Below the pieces are notes generated by a model. It did no database searches, was not told the origin of the DNA, and saw only the letters and a program-made list of their open reading frames with translations. Shown here in pieces: positions 1 through 5,516 of a DNA stretch of 6,916 bases (position 1 is the first letter of the stretch; each line of letters starts with the position of its first letter). The position numbers and the translations under genes were made by a program. This DNA is from an uncultured Ruminococcus sp. (GTDB lineage: Bacteria > Bacillota > Clostridia > Oscillospirales > CAG-272), in NCBI GenBank assembly GCA_902778205.1, contig CACYWX010000223.1:1-6916 (forward strand). The letters run 5' to 3'.

Positions 1-867
1 CATGGTCAGGGGCGTGCGCAGGTCGTGGGACACGTTGGCGATCAGGTCCTTCTGCATCTTGTCCAGCCGTCCAAGCTCATAGGCCGCCCGGTTCAGGGCC
101 GCGGACAGGTTCTCCGTCTCCGCGCATCCAGCCCCGTCGAAATTCACGCTGTAATCCCCCAGGGCCAGCTTCGACGCCTCGCCGCTCATCTGCCGCACGG
201 GCTTCGAGATCCGGTCCGACAGCACCAGCGCCAGGATCACGCCGATCACGAGGAGGATGGCGGTGATCCAGCCCAGTTGGGCGTTCAGGGTCTTCACCGT
301 GGATTTCAGCGGCACCAGCTCCGTGTTGAACAGCATCATGAGGGTGGAGTCCCCCTCCTCCAGCAGGCGCACCGAGATCATGTTCTCCCCTGCGTCGCCG
401 CTGTCGGAGCCGTCCCGGAACCGCCCGAACATGTCGCTCAGGGAAATCAGCTCCGTATAGGCCCCTCCCTGCTCCGATGCGTTCCGGTACAGCCGGTTCA
501 GCATGTCGTTGTTCGAGGAATTGTGGATGAAGCAGAAGGAATTGACGTGCTTCTTCGTCACCGGCACCGCCGACGAGCCGCTGATCCGGTACAGGGACAG
601 GCAGACCTCGTATTTCTTCGCCAGGGCGCTGAGAGCTTCGTCGAAGGCGTCCGCGTCGTCCGAGGAGGATGCGGCGGATACGGCGGAGTCGGCGCAGCGG
701 TCCAGCTCACGGAGCTTCAGGGACCGGTAGATGTCGTCCAGCCACAGGGTCTGGAACAGCCACAGCAGGACGATGACGATGCCGGTGAAGAGCCCGAAGG
801 CCAGGATCATTCTGGCGCGGAAGCTGATGCCCCGGCGGCCCTCTCCCGCGTTTTTACCTGTCCGCAT
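1..867 (-). CDS. Sensor histidine kinase, N-terminal part (3' end beyond the left edge)
   Basis: This frame is open without a stop from the ATG at 867 to the window edge (289 codons) and encodes the input half of a membrane sensor kinase. A basic N-terminus (residues 1-19) precedes membrane helix 1 (about 20-43, MILAFGLFTGIVIVLLWLF). An extracytoplasmic domain of about 150 residues (44-197) follows, with cysteines at 58, 89 and 112, then membrane helix 2 (about 198-216) and a HAMP linker (from 217, RISKPVRQM). The HisKA dimerisation helix carries the phosphoacceptor His281 in NVSHDLRTPLTM. The ATPase domain lies outside the window. The start overlaps the regulator's stop by 14 bp, so translational coupling is likely; no strong Shine-Dalgarno is seen before 867, and Met20 (808-810) is a possible alternative start, also without one. 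It should phosphorylate the neighbouring regulator. The signal it senses cannot be read from the sequence; an envelope-stress role is inferred from linkage to htrA. Confidence 0.93.
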   Translation of the reverse strand, partial: MRTGKNAGEGRRGISFRARMILAFGLFTGIVIVLLWLFQTLWLDDIYRSLKLRELDRCADSAVSAASSSDDADAFDEALSALAKKYEVCLSLYRISGSSAVPVTKKHVNSFCFIHNSSNNDMLNRLYRNASEQGGAYTELISLSDMFGRFRDGSDSGDAGENMISVRLLEEGDSTLMMLFNTELVPLKSTVKTLNAQLGWITAILLVIGVILALVLSDRISKPVRQMSGEASKLALGDYSVNFDGAGCAETENLSAALNRAAYELGRLDKMQKDLIANVSHDLRTPLTM

Positions 868-1499
868 CGAACCGGTACCCGACGCCGCGCAGCGTGACGA
901 TGAAATCCGCGTAAGGGCCGAGACTCTTCCGCAGCAGCTTGATGTGCGTGTCCAGGGTCCGGTCGTCTCCGAAATAGTCGTAGCCCCAGACCTCGGTGAT
1001 GAGCTTTTCCCTGGTCAGGGCGATGTTCCTGTTTTTCAGCATGTAGAAGAACAGGTCGTATTCCTTGGGCGTCATGTCGGCCCGCCTGCCGTCCACGTAT
1101 ACGATCCGGGCGGTCAGATCCGCGCGCAGGCCCCCTCCCGCCAGCTCCACGATCTCGTTCCGGGGCTCCTCGCGCACCGGCTCCGCGTTCTGACGTCCGG
1201 CGGCCCGCTTCATGACGGCGTTGATCCGCAGCATCAGCTCCTTCGGCGAGCTCACCCCGGGCGGAAAGCATGATGATGGGGATCTGGGAAAACTTCCGGA
1301 TCTCCCGGCAGGCGGAAAAGCCGTCCAGCTCCGGCATCATGATGTCGATGACCATCAGGTCGAAGGAGCCGTTTTTCACCTGCTCGATGGCCTCCATGCC
1401 GTCCGCGGCCTCGGTGACGGAGTGCCCCTCGTAGACCGCGTATTTGGCGATCAGCTTGCGGATCATCTCCTCGTCGTCCACTACAAGAATGTGATACAT
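854..1499 (-). pseudogene. OmpR/PhoB-family response regulator broken by an internal frameshifting deletion
   Basis: The first frame (ATG at 1499) gives a good receiver start: acidic pocket D8/D9, phosphoacceptor D52 (VIDIMMPELDG) and the switch serine S79 in IPIIMLSARG. After Gly82-Glu83 (about 1251-1256) it loses homology and runs on to a stop at 807. The correct continuation, SPKELMLRINAVMKR, appears in the +1 frame from about 1249 and runs intact to TAA at 854-856. It contains a complete winged-helix domain, including TPKEYDLFFYMLKN, REKLITEVWG, DDRTLDTHIKLLRKSLG and the wing VTLRGVGYRF. By family comparison about 20 residues are missing, equivalent to GxxLGADDYxxKPF with the conserved lysine. 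The frame change requires a deletion length of 3n+2, so 59 nt fits. The rest shows no decay, so the lesion is recent or an assembly error. The intact form would be about 233 residues and would regulate transcription with the adjacent kinase, plausibly at the htrA promoter. Start 1499 is supported by AGGAG six bases upstream. Confidence 0.88.
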
Positions 1500-1505
1500 G
1501 ACGTT

Positions 1506-1510
1506 CTCCT
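1506..1510 (-). promoter_or_regulatory. Ribosome binding site of the response regulator
   Basis: On the minus strand AGGAG lies six bases before the ATG at 1499. It decides the start: another in-frame ATG at 1535 would add 12 residues (MRSSPQPYQENV) absent from the family, has no Shine-Dalgarno and lies in the stem-loop at 1520-1550. Confidence 0.8.
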
Positions 1511-1519
1511 GATATGGTT

Positions 1520-1550
1520 GCGGGGAGGAACGCATGGACGCTCCCCCCGC
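1520..1550 (-). other. Strong stem-loop in the gap between htrA and the response regulator
   Basis: The arms 1539-1550 and 1520-1532 pair over about 12 base pairs: six G:C-rich pairs, a one-base bulge, then six more including one G:U. The loop is six bases (1533-1538). No T-run follows on the minus strand, so it is not a standard intrinsic terminator. It sits 39 bases after the htrA stop and ends nine bases before the regulator's ribosome binding site. It could protect the htrA 3' end, mark a processing site or damp downstream expression; which one is not decidable here. Confidence 0.7.
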
Positions 1551-1588
1551 AGATTGAATGATGTTCTGTTCGGTTGGCTTTTTGTTCT

Positions 1589-3472
1589 TTATCTTCCGCC
1601 GAAGAAATCGTCCAGGGAGCCGGGAACCTCTTCCGTGCCGAAGGAAATGGAGGATCCCACGTTTTCGGGCGTGCGCTCGTAGCAGGTGACCTCCACCTCC
1701 ATGAGCTTGTTGTCCCGGTATAGCTGGAAGGTCAGCTTGTCGCCGATGGCCGAGGCGTAGATGATGGCCTTGATGTCGTCGGAGGAGGAGATCTCCTCGC
1801 CGTTGACCGCGATGATCCGGTCGCCCTCCTTCAGCACGTCGTCGTTCATGCCCTTGGTGAGGCTTCTGACGTACACGCCGGCCTTGACGCTGTAGTAGAA
1901 GAAATAGTTGGAGCCGGACACGTCCTCGAAGCTGACGCCGATCATAGGCTTGCCGCGGACATAGCCGTAGGTGAGCAGCTGCTCGGTCACGGTCAGGGCC
2001 TGATTGATCGGAATGGCGAAGCCCAGGCCCTCGATGCCGGAGCCGGAGGACTTGGCGTTGACGATGCCCACCAGCTGGCCCTTCATGTTGAACATGCCGC
2101 CGCCGGAGTTGCCGGGGTTCACAGCAGCGTTGGTCTGGATCAGGTGCATGGTGACGCCGCCCACCTGGATCTCGCGCTCCGTGGCGGACACGATGCCGTT
2201 GGAGACGGAGCCGCCCAGCTCGCCCAGAGGATTGCCCACGATGACCAGCTCCTCGCCCACCACCAGCTTGTCGCTGTCGCCCACGCGGGCGGGGGTCAGG
2301 CCGGAGGCGTCGATCTTAATGATGGCGATGTCCTCGTCGGCGTCGTAGCGCTCCACCTCGGCCTTGTACTCCTCGCCGCTCGTCAGGCGGACGGTGACGG
2401 TGTCAGCCACATTCTGCATGTTCTCATCCAGAATGACGTGAGCGTTGGTGATGATATAGCCGTCCTGGGAGATGATGACGCCGGAGCCCGCGCCGCCGGT
2501 GGTATACTGGAACCAGGAGTTCCGGGTGGTGTATTCGGTGTTGATCTCCACCACGGAATCCTTCACCAGAGCCGCCACCTGGGCGTAGGTCAGATCCCCT
2601 CCGGCCGTCGCCGCGGTGGAGGTGGCCACGTCGTCCACGGATTTGTAGATCACCACGGATTCCCCGGAGGACGCCTGAGAGGAGGACGCGGGGCGCTGGG
2701 TCTCGGTCACCGCGGAGGAGGAAGAGTTCCCGCTCAACCGGTTGGCCAGAAGCGTTCCGCCGAAGCCGAAGGCCCCGGACAGGAGGACGCAGGCCGCGCA
2801 GATGCAGGCCACCGCCTTCACTCCGACGGTCTTCTTTTCCTTCTTCTTCGCGGGAGCGTACGCGATCTCGCCGCCGTTCTGACCGTTTCCGCGGACCGGA
2901 GCGGAGGAGGGAGCGGCGTAGGCGTTGTAGGTCTGCCCCTGATAAGCGGTCCGCGCGCCGTAGGAGGTCCCGTTCATGCCGGCGCCGTAGGCCGTCTGCC
3001 CGGAGCTCGGCTGGCTGTAGGTTCCGCTCGGATAGGGCGACCAGGTCTGCGCGGGCTGAGGCTGGGGAGCGGGTCTCTGCGCGTTCGCCTCGTAGGGATG
3101 GCCGTAGGGCGTATACGCGCCGCTCTGCGTGTTCTGATAGACTGAGGGCTGAACGGGCCGCTCGGGAGCGCTCCAGCTGTTCGTTCCGTTTCCGGAAACG
3201 GGCTGAGCGTTCTGCGGCCAGGAGGCGGGACGATAGGAAGAGGCGTCCATGTCAGACGGTTTGTGGGGGAGCTGACCTTCGTTCATTTCCTGACGGACGG
3301 TGTTCCCCGCTTCCTCCGCGGCGTTTTTCGCGGATTCGGCTTCCTCCCGCAGGGCCTCCTCGACGATCTCCTCAGCGGAATTCACCGCGGTCTGTTCGTT
3401 TTCTTCGCTGACTGCGCCGTTCTGTTCGTTTTCGCCGCGCTGCATCATGTCTTCGTTTTCGTAGTCCTTCAT
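1589..3472 (-). CDS. htrA: HtrA/DegP-family membrane-anchored serine protease with PDZ domain
   Basis: This 627-residue protein is an S1C protease that degrades or refolds misfolded secreted proteins outside the membrane. Residues 1-65 are very acidic (Glu/Asn/Gln), and about 70-205 are a disordered stretch rich in Pro, Gln, Tyr, Ser and Ala. A lysine cluster (209-214, KKKEKK) precedes the single membrane helix (about 216-243), giving a cytoplasmic N-terminus and an outside catalytic domain. A Ser-rich linker (about 247-270) leads to the trypsin-like domain. Its triad is visible: His345 in TNAHVI, Asp381 in DEDIAIIKID, Ser456 in NPGNSGGGMFN. One PDZ domain covers about 508-600, followed by a short tail ending DDFFGGR. 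It is longer than typical Firmicutes HtrA proteins (about 400-460 residues) because of the tail. The ATG start has AAAGG (3481-3485) eight bases upstream. It is transcribed from the promoter at 3529-3562 and probably continues into the regulator-kinase pair, as in CssRS/CiaRH-linked htrA loci. Confidence 0.96.
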   Translation of the reverse strand: MKDYENEDMMQRGENEQNGAVSEENEQTAVNSAEEIVEEALREEAESAKNAAEEAGNTVRQEMNEGQLPHKPSDMDASSYRPASWPQNAQPVSGNGTNSWSAPERPVQPSVYQNTQSGAYTPYGHPYEANAQRPAPQPQPAQTWSPYPSGTYSQPSSGQTAYGAGMNGTSYGARTAYQGQTYNAYAAPSSAPVRGNGQNGGEIAYAPAKKKEKKTVGVKAVACICAACVLLSGAFGFGGTLLANRLSGNSSSSAVTETQRPASSSQASSGESVVIYKSVDDVATSTAATAGGDLTYAQVAALVKDSVVEINTEYTTRNSWFQYTTGGAGSGVIISQDGYIITNAHVILDENMQNVADTVTVRLTSGEEYKAEVERYDADEDIAIIKIDASGLTPARVGDSDKLVVGEELVIVGNPLGELGGSVSNGIVSATEREIQVGGVTMHLIQTNAAVNPGNSGGGMFNMKGQLVGIVNAKSSGSGIEGLGFAIPINQALTVTEQLLTYGYVRGKPMIGVSFEDVSGSNYFFYYSVKAGVYVRSLTKGMNDDVLKEGDRIIAVNGEEISSSDDIKAIIYASAIGDKLTFQLYRDNKLMEVEVTCYERTPENVGSSISFGTEEVPGSLDDFFGGR

Positions 3473-3528
3473 ATCTGATTCCTTTCCCCGGCGTCTCTGT
3501 CGTCCGGCTCTCTTTTGTTTACGCGGCC

Positions 3529-3562
3529 ATTATACCCTCCCAATGTGACGGGAATATGACGG
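3529..3562 (-). promoter_or_regulatory. htrA promoter with a Pho-box-like tandem repeat in place of a -35 box
   Basis: On the minus strand a perfect TATAAT (3529-3534) lies 57 bases before the htrA start. No hexamer at 16-18 bases spacing resembles TTGACA. Instead this position is filled by two near-identical heptamers, CCGTCAT (3556-3562) and CCGTCAC (3545-3551), separated by ATTC (3552-3555), so the repeat period is 11 bp. Ten bases separate the second heptamer from the -10 box. Two direct half-sites one helical turn apart, overlapping the -35 region, are the normal operator of PhoB/OmpR-type regulators. The natural candidate activator is the regulator encoded downstream; that assignment is inference. 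Confidence 0.72.
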
Positions 3563-3649
3563 CGAGTCAAAGGTTCGCTGAAACGACATGAAAACGCATC
3601 CGGAAAAGGTATGCATTCGGAGGAAGAAACCGGACGGAGAGTCAGATTC

Positions 3650-5332
3650 TTACCGCAGATCCACCGTCACGATGAATCCGTCGGCGTTGTTGCCGGAAAT
3701 CGTGTAGTCGGATCCACGGGGCACCCGGACCTCCGTGACGCCGCCGGCAGACGCCTTCGGAACGTAATACACCAGCCATCCGCCGGAGGTGGGGAGCCCG
3801 TCCGCCGCGTTCACCTCGGAGACAGTCCCGTCCGCGCTCACGAACAGCAGAACGCCGTCCGCGGAATAGGCCTTCACACCTTCGATATACTCCTCCAGAC
3901 ACCAGTTCCGGGAGGAGCAGATCCGAGCGTGAGGGATCCCCACATAGCGGAAGTGCCAGGGCTCGTTGGCGATGCCGGTGATTTCCACCTTATCGTCCGG
4001 ATAGCGGCGGATGAAGCCCTCTCGCGCGCAGTTGGCCGCCAACCACCAGCCGTGCTCGTATTCCGAAACGGGAATGGAGGCTCCGTCGTCCGTGTAGAAG
4101 GACACGTCGCAGGCCAGGCCGGTGTTGTGCTCGCTGTATCCGGGCTTCGCCACGTAGGCGTTTGCGTAATCCTCGCCGTTCTGATTCAGATAGTAGTCCC
4201 AGACCTCCTGCTGCTCCGCCACGGTCCGGTGTCCGCTGGTGATGAGCAGATCGTGGGAGCCGGTGTCCTCCTCTAAATCCACCACCAGCCGTTCCAGGGC
4301 GTCGAAGGCCACGGGAAGCAGGCCGATGTCGGTGGCGGCCACCTTCAGCTTGCCGGTGCGGTCCCGGTAGGCGTTCTTGAGCTGATCCACAATGGCGTCC
4401 CCGCCTGAATAGCCGTGGGAGGCGTTCACCAGGATCAGATCCCCCTCGGACAGCCGCGCGTTGTCCACGGAAACCGTATCGTACAGGGTCAGGTTCAGCG
4501 GTTCGTCCGCCGTGCCGGGATCCGCCGGTTCGTCCGGAGTGAGGACCAGATGATCGCCGGACTGAGTCTCCCCCTGACCGCCCGTGTCCGTGCCGGGCAG
4601 ACCGGAGGACTCGGCCTCATTCTCCGTGCCGATCTCGCCCGCTTCCGGCGCGTCGGCGGGATTCTGGGTTTTCGGCTCCGCGTTGGTGACGGGTCCCGCG
4701 GGCATGGAGATCCCATTCTCGTTCCATCCGGCCCGGTTCACCTGCCAGACGGACACGCCGATGACCGTGGCGCACAGCAGCAGGAACACCGCCACGCCCC
4801 AGTTGAACCGGAACGGACGCTTGACGCGGCGGGGCTTTTCCCTTCTCTGCATGGCCGCGGCCGCCTGCCGGTTCACCATGGCGTCCCGCTGACGTCTTCC
4901 TGCCGCGCTTCCGGAGGGCTGATTGGCTCCGTAAGCCGCGCTGGTGGCGGACACGGGGCGGTTGTAGGGATAGGCTCCGCCCTGCCGGGCTTGAGGATTG
5001 GCCTGCGGATTTCCGCCGCCCGGATAGGAGCCGTTCTGTCCGCTCCGGGGCGTGTTCTGTCCGGGATTGTACGATCCCTGCCGCGTCCCGCCGTTCTGTC
5101 CGTAGGCCGGAGCCTGAGAATAGCCGCTGCGTCCGTAGGCATTCTGCGGATTCCCGTTCTGCGGGTAGCTCTGCTGCGGGTAGCCCTGCTGCCCGTTGTT
5201 CCGTACCGTTCCGTTCTGTGGGACCTGTCCGGCTCCATACCCGTTCTGTGGAGCGCGGTTTCCGCCGCTTGTATATCCGGGACGGGGAAGCTGATTCCCG
5301 CCCGCTCTGTTGTTTTCAGGATGATTGTTCAC
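3650..5332 (-). CDS. VanY/M15-type D-alanyl-D-alanine carboxypeptidase, membrane-anchored
   Basis: This 560-residue protein is a zinc peptidase of the M15B group, which removes the terminal D-Ala from peptidoglycan stem peptides. Residues 1-140 are a disordered Gly/Asn/Gln/Pro/Tyr-rich tail with repeated QNG units, followed by a strongly basic stretch (146-173). The membrane helix is about 177-197 (NWGVAVFLLLCATVIGVSVW). An acidic linker (about 218-278) leads to the catalytic domain (about 290-485). Visible motifs are SGHRT (366-370), the zinc motif SEHNTGLACDV with His402 and Asp409, and EPWHFRYVG with the catalytic base Glu457 and zinc ligand His460. A 75-residue C-terminal extension (about 486-560), apparently beta-rich, is not part of the usual VanY core. 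The GTG start is supported by GAGGGG seven bases upstream. It has its own promoter and is probably monocistronic. No vanH/vanA/vanX is present, so ordinary wall maturation is more likely than glycopeptide resistance. Confidence 0.94.
   Translation of the reverse strand: MNNHPENNRAGGNQLPRPGYTSGGNRAPQNGYGAGQVPQNGTVRNNGQQGYPQQSYPQNGNPQNAYGRSGYSQAPAYGQNGGTRQGSYNPGQNTPRSGQNGSYPGGGNPQANPQARQGGAYPYNRPVSATSAAYGANQPSGSAAGRRQRDAMVNRQAAAAMQRREKPRRVKRPFRFNWGVAVFLLLCATVIGVSVWQVNRAGWNENGISMPAGPVTNAEPKTQNPADAPEAGEIGTENEAESSGLPGTDTGGQGETQSGDHLVLTPDEPADPGTADEPLNLTLYDTVSVDNARLSEGDLILVNASHGYSGGDAIVDQLKNAYRDRTGKLKVAATDIGLLPVAFDALERLVVDLEEDTGSHDLLITSGHRTVAEQQEVWDYYLNQNGEDYANAYVAKPGYSEHNTGLACDVSFYTDDGASIPVSEYEHGWWLAANCAREGFIRRYPDDKVEITGIANEPWHFRYVGIPHARICSSRNWCLEEYIEGVKAYSADGVLLFVSADGTVSEVNAADGLPTSGGWLVYYVPKASAGGVTEVRVPRGSDYTISGNNADGFIVTVDLR
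4985..5260 (-). repeat. Low-complexity coding repeat in the carboxypeptidase tail
   Basis: The octamer CCGTTCTG (plus strand; CAGAACGG in the coding direction) recurs five times between about 5031 and 5247. It encodes repeated PQNG/GQNG units within residues about 38-100 of the carboxypeptidase. Spacing is irregular and intervening codons differ, so this is a compositionally biased disordered tail rather than a strict tandem array. Similar short words raise the chance of slippage or recombination and may trouble short-read assembly. Confidence 0.6.
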
Positions 5333-5339
5333 ATCGGAT

Positions 5340-5345
5340 CCCCTC
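5340..5345 (-). promoter_or_regulatory. Ribosome binding site fixing the GTG start of the carboxypeptidase
   Basis: GAGGGG on the minus strand lies seven bases before the GTG at 5332. The overlapping ATG at 5334 is followed at once by TGA, so it cannot be the start, and GTG is preferred. Confidence 0.75.
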
Positions 5346-5370
5346 GTTTAAAGACACTTTACTATTTTAT

Positions 5371-5399
5371 ATTATAGATGATGACGCCGGATAAATCAA
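5371..5399 (-). promoter_or_regulatory. Housekeeping (sigma-A type) promoter of the carboxypeptidase gene
   Basis: On the minus strand TTGATT (5394-5399) and TATAAT (5371-5376) are separated by exactly 17 bases, in an AT-rich pocket within otherwise GC-rich DNA. Transcription should begin near 5364, giving a leader of about 30 bases before the GTG start. No repeat like that at the htrA promoter overlaps it, so basal rather than activator-dependent expression is expected. Confidence 0.82.
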
Positions 5400-5434
5400 G
5401 ATGCGGGCGAAAAAAAGCAGAAAAAGGCAGAACG

Positions 5435-5488
5435 AAAAAAGAGGCCGCTCCGGAGCGGAATCCGCAGGGGATCCCGGGGGAGCGGCCT
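5435..5488 (-). terminator. Intrinsic terminator after pnp
   Basis: On the minus strand AGGCCGCTCC (5479-5488) pairs perfectly over 10 bp with GGAGCGGCCT (5442-5451) and is followed by C and six T (5435-5440), with two more T-runs further on (5421-5425 and 5410-5416). The 27-base loop is long and contains a second copy of CCGCTCC directly abutting the right arm (palindrome 5445-5458), so a competing smaller fold is possible. It lies 28 bases after the pnp stop and separates pnp from the carboxypeptidase transcript. Confidence 0.88.
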
Positions 5489-5516
5489 GTATTCACTTGT
5501 TCGGCTGAACGCCTGT

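Noticed and set aside
854..1255. Independent DNA-binding protein starting at GTG 1255
   Set aside because: There is no Shine-Dalgarno before it, and its first residues are the tail of the receiver domain. It is better read as the 3' half of the broken regulator.
1245..1260. Programmed ribosomal frameshift in the response regulator
   Set aside because: A +1 shift would reconnect the frames but would still leave about 20 conserved receiver residues missing, including the lysine. No slippery heptamer is visible at the junction.
2144..3145. Long open frame on the plus strand opposite htrA (others at 25-897, 3611-4276 and 4415-5377)
   Set aside because: These frames are Arg/Gly/Val/His-rich antisense images of well-supported minus-strand genes, with no recognisable domains. 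Long antisense frames are expected at this GC content.
3565..3570. TTGACT on the minus strand as a -35 box for htrA
   Set aside because: It lies 30 bases from the TATAAT, far outside the usual 16-18, and nothing 16-18 bases downstream of it resembles a -10 box.
3563..3649. Terminator after the carboxypeptidase gene
   Set aside because: Only weak four- to five-base-pair pairings occur (for example GCAT/ATGC near 3594-3614), with short T-runs. No convincing stem with a U-tract is present, so some read-through into htrA remains possible.
3650..5332. Vancomycin-resistance cluster signature from the VanY-like gene next to a two-component system
   Set aside because: No vanH, ligase or vanX gene is present. 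The two-component genes lie beyond htrA, and the carboxypeptidase has its own promoter, so resistance is not supported.
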